Shown: positions 16,782 to 25,617, counted from the stretch's first letter. The stretch is DNA of 64,000 nt from Hymenobacter crusticola (GCF_002154225.1 NZ_MTSE01000023.1:1-64000), one strand, 5' to 3'. A program made the numbers and translations. Notes: generated by a model from the letters alone, not told the origin.

Positions 16782-17732
16782 ATGTCGTCGTTGCCTCCCA
16801 CTGCTCCATCAGTCCTGCTACGCCCTCAGTACCGCGACCAGTGGGTGCAGTTAGTGGGTGTGCCGCTGATCACGGCCTTTGGCTACTACCTGACTTATAA
16901 CAACATCCACCTAAACTGGATGATGGCCTACGAGTTGGTCAGCGACGCCTGCAAGATCTTTTTGGTGTGGCAGGTCGCACGCCAGGTGGTGCTGGCGCTT
17001 GACAAACGTTACGCGTGGCAGCACGGCTTGCTGCGGCGCCTCGCCCTGCAGGTACCCCTGACGTGCCTGGTGGGGGCGGCCACCCTCACGGGACTGGTGC
17101 ATCTGGAGTATGCATTTCTGCGGGACTATCCCATGGAGCATTACTGGGATTTCGACCTCGTCATTGCCCTGATCTTTCTGCTGCTGTTCAACGTCATTTA
17201 CACCGGCTTGTACTACTATGACCAGTACCGCCGCAACCGCGCGCTCTACCAACAGAGCGAAGCTGAAAAGCAGGTCTTAGCCGAGCAGATGGCCGGCTGG
17301 CACGAGCAAAGCAAGCAGCAACGCACCGGCACCGCCGCGTCGCCGGCGCAACCGGAGCACCTCGTGGTGAAGCTCGGCCGGCGCGAAGTGGTGGTGCCCT
17401 ACGGGGAGATTCGCTGCTGCTACTCAGCTGGTAAGGAAACCTATCTGCTCACTCTAGATGACAAGCAGTACCTACTAGATTACTCACTAGACCGCCTGAG
17501 CGAGCAGCTGCCGTCTGCCTTGTTTTTTCGGGCTAACCGCCAGTTTTTACTCACGGCCAAAGCCGTGGAGCTGGTGCAGCCCGACACGCACGGCAAGCTC
17601 GTTGCTCAACTCACCGCGGCCCCGCGTTTGCCCGAACGCATTGTCATCAGCCGCGACCGAGCGCCCGCCTTCCGGCAGTGGCTGCGGGGTCGCCCCGAGC
17701 CGGGTGAACCCTACGATTCGTCGCCGAAATAA
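16782..17732 (+). CDS. Membrane-anchored LytTR-domain transcriptional regulator
   Basis: Predicted 316-residue protein. Four transmembrane helices occupy the N-terminal half (about 21-39, 50-73, 88-108 and 124-146), followed by a charged coiled-coil-like linker (about 147-185) and a C-terminal LytTR DNA-binding domain (about 193-300; HLVVKLGRREVVVPYGEI, YLLTLDDKQYLLDYSLDRL, FFRANRQFLL). Membrane-bound LytTR regulators without a receiver domain sense signals directly in or at the membrane. The ATG at 16782 is preferred to the earlier GTG because family proteins start close to the first helix; a TATGTTTG box directly precedes it, implying an almost leaderless transcript. It is 67 bp upstream of a serine hydrolase gene. 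Confidence 0.88.
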   Translation: MSSLPPTAPSVLLRPQYRDQWVQLVGVPLITAFGYYLTYNNIHLNWMMAYELVSDACKIFLVWQVARQVVLALDKRYAWQHGLLRRLALQVPLTCLVGAATLTGLVHLEYAFLRDYPMEHYWDFDLVIALIFLLLFNVIYTGLYYYDQYRRNRALYQQSEAEKQVLAEQMAGWHEQSKQQRTGTAASPAQPEHLVVKLGRREVVVPYGEIRCCYSAGKETYLLTLDDKQYLLDYSLDRLSEQLPSALFFRANRQFLLTAKAVELVQPDTHGKLVAQLTAAPRLPERIVISRDRAPAFRQWLRGRPEPGEPYDSSPK

Positions 17733-17799
17733 CGGCGGTTCGGTTGCAAAACAGCCTCTTTGCGCTGGAAACGCTGTTCTAGCGCTTTTCCTTTGGGGC

Positions 17800-19503
17800 A
17801 TGAAATCGCTCCTACTTTCGGTAGTTAGCAGGCTCGGTGCCCTGCTCGTGGCCCTGCCCCTGGCTATCTCCTGCCCCCCACAGGCCCACGGGCAGACCCT
17901 GCCTTTCGCAACCCAACAACAAATTGATTCCGTGTTTGCCCGGTGGAACAATCCCACCTCGCCCGGCGCCGTACTCGGCGTTGTGCACCACGGCCACCTG
18001 GTCTACCAACGTGCCTACGGGCAGGCCAACCTTGCCCGCCAAGAGCCGCTAACAACCGCCCACCGCTTCTGGGTGGCTTCCATGGCCAAGCAGTTCACCG
18101 CGGCCAGCATCGCTTTGCTGGCCGAACAAGGCAAGCTAGGTCTCGACGATGACATTCGCCGCTACCTGCCCGAGTTGCCCTGGCTAGGCGACACCGTGCG
18201 CATCCGCCATCTGGTGCATCACACCAGCGGCCTGCGCGACGGTTTCACCCTGATTGGCCTGACCTTGCGCGGCGAGCGGCATTACACCAACGCGAACGTG
18301 CTAGCCATGCTCCGTAAGCAACGCGGGCGCAACTTCCGCCCCGGCGAGCGGCACGAATACAACAACGGCGGCTACGTGCTGCTCGCCGAAATTGTGGCCC
18401 GCGTGTCGAGGCAGTCCTTTGCCGCCTTTACCGAGCAGCATATTTTCCGACCCTTGGGCATGACGCACACGCGGTTTGAGGGGCAACTTTCGGCAGCTAT
18501 TCCGCACCTGGCAACGGGCTACGCGGTCCGTTACCCCCACGGCCAGCCGCGCTACCACGCTGCGCATTTCCGGGGCCACACTGTGGGGTCGTCGGGGCTA
18601 GTCACCACGCTGGCTGACCTGGTGCGCTGGGACCAGAACTTCTACCAGAATCAGCTAGGGCAGCGACGGCCGGAGCTGTTGCAGTTGCTGCTCACGCCGG
18701 GGCGTCTGACGGATGGTACGTCCACGGGCTACGCTTTTGGGCTGGAGGTCACCCCGTACCGCGGTCAGCCCGCCATCACTCACAACGGCACCGACCCCGG
18801 ATACCAAGCCGAAATCGTGCGGTTGCCGCGGCAGCAGCTCACCCTGATCTGCCTGGCCAACACCCAGAACCTGTACGGTCTTACGCAGCAGCTCTTCCGC
18901 CTGGCCGAGCAGCTCACCCCGGCTGCCTTCGACCCTAGGCCCGCCCCGACCACCCCGGACCGGCCCCGCGCGGACCTGGCCGGCATCTATCTGGAGCCCC
19001 GCAGCCTAGCTACCGTGCGTATCCTCACCCTGCGGGACAGCACCTGGCACGCCGCTGCTTCTACACAAGGCTACGCTCGGCCGCTGCGATCTACTGGTCC
19101 GGATAACTATGTAAATCAAGGCCTTGGAGAGTACAGCTACGCGTTTGGGCGGGCGGAGAACGGGCCGGTGCAAGAGCTGCGCTACCGCGAGCGTAGCGCC
19201 GCCGCGACCTTGCACAAAACGGCCCCAGCAACGTTAACTCCCGCCGAGCTACGTGGCTTTGCGGGGCGCTACTACTCCCCGGAGCTCAACCAGCAGTACC
19301 GCCTGACGGTGCGCCGCGGGCAACTCCGGCTGAGCTTGTACCGCCTCGTGCACGTGCCGCTACAACCCCTAGCAGGCAACCGGTTTTTGGCCGACCTGCA
19401 AGGGCACAACTGCCTAGCCTTCCAACGCGACCAAGCCGGCACCCTTACCGGCTTCACGTTCCACCGCGAAGCCATCAACGGCCTAATCTTCCGCCGGCGC
19501 TAG
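17800..19503 (+). CDS. Exported serine hydrolase, beta-lactamase class C/PBP family
   Basis: Predicted 567-residue periplasmic serine hydrolase of the class C beta-lactamase/DD-peptidase/esterase superfamily. A signal peptide ends near residue 32. The catalytic signature is complete: Ser94-x-x-Lys97 (SMAK), the Tyr187-x-Asn189 motif (YNN) and a later HNG in place of the KTG motif, as is usual in the esterase/aminopeptidase branch. A further 150-residue domain follows the catalytic core (about 400-567), rich in beta strands (FAGRYYSPELNQQYRLTVRRGQLRLSL). The start at 17800 gives the signal peptide; the longer frame overlaps the LytTR gene. Probably co-transcribed with the LytTR regulator and the next two genes. 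Substrate unknown. Confidence 0.9.
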   Translation: MKSLLLSVVSRLGALLVALPLAISCPPQAHGQTLPFATQQQIDSVFARWNNPTSPGAVLGVVHHGHLVYQRAYGQANLARQEPLTTAHRFWVASMAKQFTAASIALLAEQGKLGLDDDIRRYLPELPWLGDTVRIRHLVHHTSGLRDGFTLIGLTLRGERHYTNANVLAMLRKQRGRNFRPGERHEYNNGGYVLLAEIVARVSRQSFAAFTEQHIFRPLGMTHTRFEGQLSAAIPHLATGYAVRYPHGQPRYHAAHFRGHTVGSSGLVTTLADLVRWDQNFYQNQLGQRRPELLQLLLTPGRLTDGTSTGYAFGLEVTPYRGQPAITHNGTDPGYQAEIVRLPRQQLTLICLANTQNLYGLTQQLFRLAEQLTPAAFDPRPAPTTPDRPRADLAGIYLEPRSLATVRILTLRDSTWHAAASTQGYARPLRSTGPDNYVNQGLGEYSYAFGRAENGPVQELRYRERSAAATLHKTAPATLTPAELRGFAGRYYSPELNQQYRLTVRRGQLRLSLYRLVHVPLQPLAGNRFLADLQGHNCLAFQRDQAGTLTGFTFHREAINGLIFRRR

Positions 19504-19591
19504 CTCCTGCTTTCTGCTTATGGCTGGCTGCCTCGGGTGAGGCGGCCTGGCTCCCGCTTGTCTTTTCAATTCTCCCTCAACCTCTTCTGCT

Positions 19592-20398
19592 ATGAAAACT
19601 TTTCTCGCGTCGGTGGCCGCTGTGGCCTGGCTGACGCCGGCCAGGGCGCAGTCGCTGCAGCCCGAACGACGGCATGAACTTTGGGCCGGCGGCGGCCCAC
19701 TGGAACGCGTGATGCTCGATCGTCAAGCCTCCCCGCTGGTGTATCGCGCCAAGGGCTCAGCCTTCCAGCTCACCTACACGCGCCGGGGCACCCGTTCCCG
19801 GTTGAGCCTCGACTTACAACCCACCTTTGGGCAGGACCTAGCCAAGCGCTACGGCGTGCGCCGCTACCACAACGGGGTGGGGACCTACGCGATTCAGTCG
19901 GCGTACTACGATGCCAGCTTAGCGCTGCGTTACCTGCGGCGCTTGCCAACGGCTAATCCGGCGAAGCTGCGCCTGTTTGCCGGCTTGGGCGTGCAGAACC
20001 GCCTGCAGGTGTCGGATGCGGTGGCGAACCTCTACTGGGGCCTGAACGTGGCCGGGCTGTACGCGGAAGGTCGGGCTGAGTACCAGCCGACGCCTGCGCA
20101 ACAACTCACGGCCGAGCTGAGTGTGCCGGGGCTGGCCGCCGTCACGCGGCATACTTATGCCAACTATCCCAAATCGACGGACGAAAGCAACCTAGGGGCC
20201 TTTTTCACGCAAGGCACGCAGTGGGCAAGCCTTGACCAATTCCAGCAGGTGCAGGCAAGCCTGCGCTACCACTATACCCTTTTTCGTCGGCTCCACGTGG
20301 GCGTGCGCTACCGCTTTCAGTGGCTGCACTACCCGGCGCCACGTCCTATCCGCGCCTACGACCAGAGCCTGCTTGGGCAGCTCGGCTATCAGTTCTAA
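19592..20398 (+). CDS. Exported beta-barrel-like protein of unknown function
   Basis: Predicted 268-residue protein with a signal peptide (cleavage near ARAQ, residue 20). It consists of alternating polar/hydrophobic strands rich in Tyr, Arg and Gly (FQLTYTRRGTRSRLSLDLQ, YYDASLALRYLRRL, LRYHYTLFRRLHVGVRYRF) and ends in aromatic GQLGYQF, the typical C-terminal signature of outer-membrane barrels. I do not recognise a named family. It lies 88 bp behind the serine hydrolase gene and 21 bp before the S41 protease gene, so it belongs to the LytTR operon. Confidence 0.7.
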   Translation: MKTFLASVAAVAWLTPARAQSLQPERRHELWAGGGPLERVMLDRQASPLVYRAKGSAFQLTYTRRGTRSRLSLDLQPTFGQDLAKRYGVRRYHNGVGTYAIQSAYYDASLALRYLRRLPTANPAKLRLFAGLGVQNRLQVSDAVANLYWGLNVAGLYAEGRAEYQPTPAQQLTAELSVPGLAAVTRHTYANYPKSTDESNLGAFFTQGTQWASLDQFQQVQASLRYHYTLFRRLHVGVRYRFQWLHYPAPRPIRAYDQSLLGQLGYQF

Positions 20399-20419
20399 CC
20401 TTCTTATTCTCTTATACCT

Positions 20420-21469
20420 ATGAAACGTTTTCTAAAGCAGTTCTTCCATCAACGGCTGGCGCTGCTGGTCCTGCCACTAGTGGCTACCCTAGGTGCCTGC
20501 GAGCAGGAGCTGGTGGGACCCGAAACGCCCAGCACCCCCGAGCAGAACTTTGAGTATCTATGGCAGACCTTCGACCGGCTCTACGGGGCCTTCGAGGTCA
20601 AGCGCGTCAACTGGCAAGCCCTGCACGACGAGTACCGCCCGCAGGTCACGCTTGCCACTACCGACCGCGAGCTGGTGGCTATCATGAGCAAACTGCTCGA
20701 TCACCTCGACGATAACCACATCTTTATCCGGCCCCTGCAAGCCAGCGGCGCCCCCAATTACAATGGCGGCATCCTAGGTAGGCGCTCCTTTGAGGATTAT
20801 GACAAAGCCGTGGCCGAGCGCTACTTAGTGACGCGCAAAACGTACGGCAACGACATGATCTACGGCTGGCTCACGCCCGAGGTGGGCTACCTGAACCTGC
20901 TCGCCTTCGACAACGATTTCGGCTACTATGCCAAGGCGATGGATACGGTGCTGGGCGAGCTGAAGGAGGCAAAAGGCATCGTGGTGGAAATGCGCGAAAA
21001 CGACGGCGGCGAGGATCGGGTGGCGCAGTACATCGCCAACCGGTTTGCCTCCGCGCGGCATCTCTCGTTCACCAGCCGCGTGCGTAATGGCCCCCGTCAC
21101 ACCGACTTTGGCCCCGAGCTGCGCTTCTACACCGAGCCCCAAGGCAGCTTCCAGTATACAAAGCCAGTCGTCGTGTTGCAGCGGCGCGCCACCTTTAGCT
21201 CAGGCGAAACCTTTGTGCTGGCTATGAAGCAAAATCAGAACGTTGTGACGGTAGGCGACAGCACCGGCGGCGGCTTCTCCGACGCCGTGCGCCATGAGTT
21301 GCCCAACGGCTGGAACATCCGTGTGCCCATCGCCGACGTACGCGCCGCCGACGGTAAAAGCTACGAGAGCATCGGCCTAGCGCCCGACCGATTGGTGAAG
21401 AACACCCAACAGGCGCTCGCAAGCGGCCACGATCAAGCGTTGGAAACAGCGTTGCAGTTGCTCCCCTAG
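20420..21469 (+). CDS. S41 family protease lipoprotein
   Basis: Predicted 349-residue lipoprotein (lipobox LGAC, Cys27) of the C-terminal processing peptidase family S41. The N-terminal helical domain is seen at about 40-100 (FEYLWQTFDRLYGAFE), with the tail-specific protease core following: VGYLNLLAF, GIVVEMRENDGG, VVVLQRRATFSSGETF with the catalytic Ser at about 260-261, and VTVGDSTGGGFSD. No PDZ domain is apparent, as in the short Bacteroidota S41 proteins. Last gene of the LytTR-serine hydrolase-barrel group; it would sit on the inner face of the outer membrane or the surface. Substrate unknown. Confidence 0.9.
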   Translation: MKRFLKQFFHQRLALLVLPLVATLGACEQELVGPETPSTPEQNFEYLWQTFDRLYGAFEVKRVNWQALHDEYRPQVTLATTDRELVAIMSKLLDHLDDNHIFIRPLQASGAPNYNGGILGRRSFEDYDKAVAERYLVTRKTYGNDMIYGWLTPEVGYLNLLAFDNDFGYYAKAMDTVLGELKEAKGIVVEMRENDGGEDRVAQYIANRFASARHLSFTSRVRNGPRHTDFGPELRFYTEPQGSFQYTKPVVVLQRRATFSSGETFVLAMKQNQNVVTVGDSTGGGFSDAVRHELPNGWNIRVPIADVRAADGKSYESIGLAPDRLVKNTQQALASGHDQALETALQLLP

Positions 21470-21545
21470 CCTATGGTGTAATGCAATGGCTGCGGGCCGC
21501 TTTCCACGATTCCGAAGGCTAGTGCCAAATGAGATGAGTGTTCCA

Positions 21546-21677
21546 TCAGCAGTAGGCTTTCTGAATGCCCACGTTCGGCAGAAAGGTGCCTTCGATCAGA
21601 TCGTAGCGGCCGGCCGTGTCCTGATGGTCAGTGAGTAGTTGCAGATGAGTGCCTAAAAGCCAAAAAGCCTGTTGCAT
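21546..21677 (-). pseudogene. Cupin-domain protein, N-terminal fragment
   Basis: From the ATG at 21677 the - strand reads MQQAFWLLGTHLQLL..., then AGRYDLIEGTF, the usual N-terminus of small Bacteroidota cupins, and stops after 43 residues just where the metal-binding His motif should come. It is a 3'-truncated stub. The next remnant (21731-22140) contains the equivalent region YDLIEGEF of another copy. Confidence 0.6.
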
Positions 21678-21730
21678 GAGGGAGTTACTAAAAGAAATAA
21701 AGGATTGAAACTGGCGGCTGTTGGCTTTAG

Positions 21731-22140
21731 GCAGCCTTGGCGGTGAGGTTACCCCACCACTTCGCTACCCCCATTAGGAAGCCGGGCACGCCCAGCACTT
21801 CGTCGCCGACGGCGGCCATGGCCTGGGCGGCTTTTACCAGGCCGGGAGCGCCGGCGGGCTTGCTGCCCACTTCGGCCGGCACGCCTAGGGTCTTGATGAG
21901 GTGGGCAAAGCCGCTGGGCGAGGCAATGGTTAGGGCGCGAGCCGTACCGGCCGAAGAGGACTACCCGGTGCGCCACGCCGGGCGGCACCACGGCCTTCTC
22001 CCCTGCCCGCAGCACCGTGGCCCGGCCTTTGGTGAGTACCGTTAGCTCGCCGCTAAGCACATAGATCTCCTCGGCGTAGGCCTGGTGCACGTGCCAAGGA
22101 GTAGCCGAGCCGGCCGCAAATTCCCCTTCAATGAGGTCGT
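21731..22140 (-). pseudogene. Cupin-domain protein, 5'-truncated and frameshifted
   Basis: On the - strand a cupin sequence runs from about 22140: YDLIEGEF, PWHVHQAYAEEIYVLSGEL (metal-binding HxH...E motif), AGEKAVVPPGVAHRV (second motif with His). The frame breaks near 21965; a neighbouring frame then carries a coherent tail (ALTIASPSGFAHLIKTLG, then AGAPGLVKAAQAM) to the TAG/TAA at about 21731. The N-terminus is replaced by an AraC remnant. So the gene has lost its start and suffered one frameshift; the cupin core is clear. Confidence 0.7.
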
Positions 22141-22415
22141 ATAAGCCATAGCACTTGGCAGGGGCTAGCGAGCAGCAGTGAGCCGGGGCCCGCCAGCAAC
22201 GTGTCCGCTTCCAGGTGCAGACGCTGCACGCCCTACGTAGCTAGGCCAATGGAGTAGGCCTCGTGAAAATGAGGCGGTAGCGCCTGCGTAATGCCCGCCG
22301 ACTGCACGAACTCCAGCCCATCGAAGGCCGCAAGATGCCAGGTTTTCAGCATGAAAAGACCCGCGTCAGGCGGGTAATAGTAAGTCGTAGCGCTGCTCGA
22401 CGAGTTCTTTGTCAA
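22141..22415 (-). pseudogene. AraC regulator, N-terminal fragment with in-frame stop
   Basis: The - strand reads MLKTWHLAAFDGLEFVQ from about 22351, then LPPHFHEAYSIGLAT, a TAG at about 22232-22235, and on in the same frame GVQRLHLEADTLLAGPGSLLLA. This is the cupin-type sensor domain of an AraC regulator (HFHEAYSIG is its hallmark), interrupted by a stop and then cut where the cupin remnant begins. The DNA-binding half is missing. Confidence 0.65.
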
Positions 22416-22872
22416 AGGCCACGGAGTTCTTTTCCTCGGTTAGCTGAAAGCCAAAGCGGGTGTACAAGGCAATGGCCGCCGTCTGCTCCTGCGTGGTCCA
22501 GAGGTAAGCCCGGTGGTACTGTTTTTTGTGCATGAACGCGAGGAATTCCTGCATCAATTTCTTGCCGAGGCCGAGGCCCCGGTAGTCGGGTTGGAAAATG
22601 AAATAGCGCAGCTGCAACGCGTCGACCCGGTGAAAGCCCAGCAGGAAGCCCACCATTTTATCGTCGTGCTCGCAAATCCAGACGGCGTCCTTTGCTGGGT
22701 CGTACTGCTCGGCAAATTCCTGCAAGCCAGCTAGTACATACCCTTCGAAATGAAGACCATACCCACATTCGCGGGCGTAGAGCTGGCCGTGCAGATGCGC
22801 GATGTAACCGAGGTCGCCGGGCCGGAGCTCGCGGCGTATCCGAACGTCGGGTAGCGTGCGGGAGGTGATCAT
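22366..22872 (-). CDS. GNAT family N-acetyltransferase
   Basis: Predicted 168-residue acetyl-CoA-dependent acetyltransferase. The GNAT core shows the strand KMVGFLLGFHRVDALQLRYFIFQPDYRGLGLGKKLMQEFLAF with the acetyl-CoA pyrophosphate loop (RGLGLGKKL), and the C-terminal TTQEQTAAIALYTRFGFQ. The acceptor is not predictable. Its start overlaps the MarR stop by four bases, giving a two-gene operon; related proteins in other bacteria are single MarR-GNAT fusions, so the two parts here probably work together. The 3' end runs into the AraC remnant. Confidence 0.9.
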   Translation of the reverse strand: MITSRTLPDVRIRRELRPGDLGYIAHLHGQLYARECGYGLHFEGYVLAGLQEFAEQYDPAKDAVWICEHDDKMVGFLLGFHRVDALQLRYFIFQPDYRGLGLGKKLMQEFLAFMHKKQYHRAYLWTTQEQTAAIALYTRFGFQLTEEKNSVAFDKELVEQRYDLLLPA

Positions 22873-23306
22873 GGGGTTGGGCGTAAAATGGTTGTAATAG
22901 CCTGCATGTGCCGCACCAGTTCTTGGTGCTGGGCAGGGGGTAGCGTGCGAAGCAGGGCGCTGATTTGCTCGTCCGAGGCTTGGTTCAGGGTCGTGAAGAC
23001 GGCCTGGCCTGCGAGTGTCAAAGACAGCAGCGTGGTGCGTGCATCGCGCGCCGAACTCTGCTTGTGAATCAGCTTATCGTTTTCCAGCTTCTTCAACACC
23101 CGGCTCAAGTAGCTCTTGTCGATGTGCATGGTCGCCATGACTTGCGAAGCGCTGATGGGTTGGCCGGCTTGTATTTCATAGAGAATGCGCGCTTCAGCCA
23201 GCGAATAATCACTGTTGAGCAAGTGCTTGTCTAGCAAACCAATGAGGTCGGTGTAAAACCGGTTAAAGGCTCTAATCTGCGCAATGGCGTGGGCGGTTTC
23301 AATCAC
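22869..23306 (-). CDS. MarR family transcriptional regulator
   Basis: Predicted 145-residue winged-helix dimer. It has the MarR order: N-terminal dimerisation helix (AFNRFYTDLIGLL), SLAEARILYEI, the recognition helix ISASQVMATMHIDKSYLSRVLKKLE, and the wing with conserved DAR (SARDARTTLLSLT). It is the first gene of an operon with a GNAT acetyltransferase and has a 25-bp perfect palindrome in its own promoter, indicating autorepression. The ligand is unknown. Confidence 0.92.
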   Translation of the reverse strand: MIETAHAIAQIRAFNRFYTDLIGLLDKHLLNSDYSLAEARILYEIQAGQPISASQVMATMHIDKSYLSRVLKKLENDKLIHKQSSARDARTTLLSLTLAGQAVFTTLNQASDEQISALLRTLPPAQHQELVRHMQAITTILRPTP

Positions 23307-23343
23307 GATGCTTCACCGGTAAGACTTTCGACTAAGTATACGG

Positions 23344-23379
23344 CAAAGGTAAATAAATAGTTGACTTAGTCAACTATTT
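23344..23379 (-). promoter_or_regulatory. MarR operon promoter with 25-bp palindromic operator
   Basis: On the - strand the -33 TTG and -7 TACCTTTG (23344-23351) are separated by 19 bases, an exact fit to the Bacteroidota promoter consensus. The -33 box is embedded in a perfect palindrome at 23355-23379 (half-site AAATAGTTGACT around one central base). Binding of the MarR dimer there would block the promoter. The sequence elements are seen directly; autorepression is inferred. Confidence 0.8.
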
Positions 23380-23797
23380 TATGAAGTAACTCAGCTAGCT
23401 TGTTGCTACAAAACACAGCAGGCAGCGAAGGTCCGACAGCACAGATAGAGATTGGATGAGCAAGTGACCCTTGCTGGTCAATGGGCACAGCCTCCCGCAA
23501 GTGCTAGCACGAGCAGATGCGGGCCGACCTGCTGGCCTTAGGCAGTTGATGCAAGGCCTTGTTAACTTCGTAGTCGAAGAAACCATACTTGTACCTCGCC
23601 GTGCAGGGCGCTCCCACTAGGTAGGCCTTATGGTTATAGCTGATTTTGCTATTGAGAAACCGACCTGCTGCCTTCATTTTACGAAAGCTAATCCTATAGA
23701 AATTCGTAGTTAGCGGATGCCATACGCATACTCGATACTATCCTATAAGGCCATCTTTCAGACCTTTGGCGTCCAAGTAATCCCTACCCTGCTAACC
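23380..23797. other. Intergenic region with promoter before the HD gene
   Basis: No intact gene. CAGACCTTTGG at about 23758-23768 resembles the -7 box found elsewhere in the window and precedes the ATG at 23798 by about 30 bp. Confidence 0.4.
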
Positions 23798-24673
23798 ATG
23801 CATTACAAGGACACGCTCTATGGCTCCTTAGAACTGCCCGCGGCAGTTACGAACCTGTTGCATACGGTCCCTATTCAGCGACTGCGCGGCATTCACCAGG
23901 GCGGGGCCATCGTGCTGGCTAACCCTGCTATTAGTCATACGCGCTTCGACCATTCCGTCGGCGTGATGCTACTCATTCGGCACCTAGGGGGTAGTTTACG
24001 CGAGCAGTTGGCGGGCTTGCTGCACGACGTGTCGCATACGGCTTTCTCGCACCTGATTGACTATGTGTTGGATATGGCTGGGGAAGACTACCACGAGCAG
24101 CGCTACGAAGCGGTGCTGACGCACCCTGAGATTCGGGTAGCACTGGCCCGCCACCACTTTCACTACCTGGATTTTCTCGACCTCGACCAGTATGCCCTAC
24201 TTGAGCAACCCCTGCCCAACCTAGCCGCCGATCGGATTGATTACACCCTGCGCGACTTGCGCCAGCTAGGTGTGCTATCCGCCGACGACAGCACGTGGTT
24301 TCTGCAGGGCTTACGCGTGCACGAGGGCCGCATCGTCGTCAATAGCGTGGAGCACGCTCGCTAATTTAGCCAGCAGTACGCTTACCTCACCCAGCACTAT
24401 TTTGCGGGCGCGCAAAGCCAATCGGCCAACTGTTTTCTACGCGGGCTCATCCAGTTGTATTATAAAACCGGTCAACTAACGCTGGACGATTTTCATCAGG
24501 ACGATGCGCATCTGCTACGCCGGCTGCACGCTCTCAGCGGGCGCCCAGTGGCCGACCAGTACGCCGCTTGGATACTGGCCCAGCCACCTGGCTCGCCCAT
24601 CGCCATGAAGCCGCGGCGCGTGGACCCGAAAATTCTACTTGGTAAGCAGGTAATTCGTTTATCGGAACTATAG
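23798..24673 (+). pseudogene. HD-domain phosphohydrolase with one in-frame stop
   Basis: A single frame from the ATG at 23798 to the TAG at 24671 codes for an HD-superfamily metal-dependent phosphohydrolase (dGTPase/YfbR-like group): VPIQRLRGIHQGGA, HTRFDHSVGV (first His/HD element), LLHDVSHTAFSH (HD motif proper), and later LAADRIDYTLRDL. One TAA at 24362-24364 interrupts it; after the stop the same frame continues with protein-like sequence (SQQYAYLTQHYF, then KILLGKQVIRLSEL). No other lesion is visible, so this is either a very recent pseudogene, a sequencing error, or a gene read through at low level. The family's HD residues all lie before the stop. Confidence 0.8.
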
Positions 24674-25074
24674 AGAACCTAGGGTCGCGATGAGCGAGCA
24701 TACCACAGGACCTACGTAGTTTTTGCTGAGTGAGTATTGGCTCAAAATGTCCGACTATTGACCTTTGGAGCCAGAGAAGACTTGGCCTTACGGGCTGATA
24801 CGCTGCACCAGCAGGAACGAATTGCCTATCTGCTGGCGCAAAAGCCAGCAGTACTGCCCTAGGACACCGCTCGACTAGACTTGTGCAGAGGGAGCTATAA
24901 AGTCAGCAACCTTCCTCTACGCCTGTTTCGAGCCGAGCATTTCGTTCGAAACAGCAAGCAATACGATTGAACTTTTAGCAACATTTTTTGATCCTTTTGC
25001 GACAATTATCCCTCATGGGGCCCGGTACTTTTGTGCTGTTCTAACACACTTCATTAACAGTACTAAACCAACCC
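24674..25074. other. Intergenic region with possible gene tail and PEBP promoter
   Basis: A short + strand open stretch at about 24739-24861 reads RLLTFGAREDLALRA and further charged residues, ending in TAG; it may be the tail of a lost gene but I cannot name it. TACTTTTG at 25026-25033 is a TAnnTTTG promoter box 42 bp before the ATG of the PEBP gene. Confidence 0.35.
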
Positions 25075-25617
25075 ATGAAGAACATGGCAGCAACTCTGGC
25101 CGCATCTGCTCTGCTGAGCACCAGCGCCTTGGCGCAAACTTTCACCCTAAAAAGCCCGGAGCTAGGTGGGCAGCTCACCAACAAGCAATTCTTAAATGGC
25201 ATGGGCTTTACGGGCGAGAACCAATCGCCGGCCCTGACGTGGGAGCACGCCCCCGCCGGCACGCAAAGCTTCGCCGTTACCATTCACGACCTCGATGCGC
25301 CCACGGGCAGTGGATTCTGGCACTGGGTAGTGTTTAATATCCCCGCTAGCGTCATGGAATTGAAGTCGGGTGCCGGTGACCTAAGCAAGAACCTGACGCC
25401 CGCCGGGGCCGTGCAGAGCAACACCGACTTCGGCCAGCCTGGTTACGTGGGGGCGGCTCCCACGCCCGGCCCCGCTCACCGTTACTTGATTACGGTGCTA
25501 GCATTGAGCAAAAAGCTGGACCTAGATAAGAACGCCACCCCGGCCTACGTCGCCTTCAACTGCAACAGCCTCACGCTGGGCAAAGCCTCCCTACTCGTCT
25601 ACGGGCAAAAGAAATAG
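25075..25617 (+). CDS. Exported PEBP (YbhB/YbcL Raf-kinase-inhibitor-like) protein
   Basis: Predicted 180-residue phosphatidylethanolamine-binding protein-like protein with a signal peptide (cleavage near LAQ, residue 21). The bacterial YbhB/YbcL pattern is clear: ENQSPALTWEHAPAGTQSFAVTIHDLDAP with the ligand-pocket Asp-Pro region, GFWHWVVFNIPA (pocket His), NTDFGQPGYVGAAPTPG and HRYLITVLAL. Length is typical. Molecular role in bacteria is not established; a small-ligand or anion pocket is conserved. Followed by a 20-bp-arm hairpin, so transcription probably ends before the FAH gene. Confidence 0.92.
   Translation: MKNMAATLAASALLSTSALAQTFTLKSPELGGQLTNKQFLNGMGFTGENQSPALTWEHAPAGTQSFAVTIHDLDAPTGSGFWHWVVFNIPASVMELKSGAGDLSKNLTPAGAVQSNTDFGQPGYVGAAPTPGPAHRYLITVLALSKKLDLDKNATPAYVAFNCNSLTLGKASLLVYGQKK

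Noticed and set aside
23395..23586. 63-residue open frame on the - strand between MarR and HD genes
   Set aside because: Low-information Cys/Ser-rich sequence without family resemblance.
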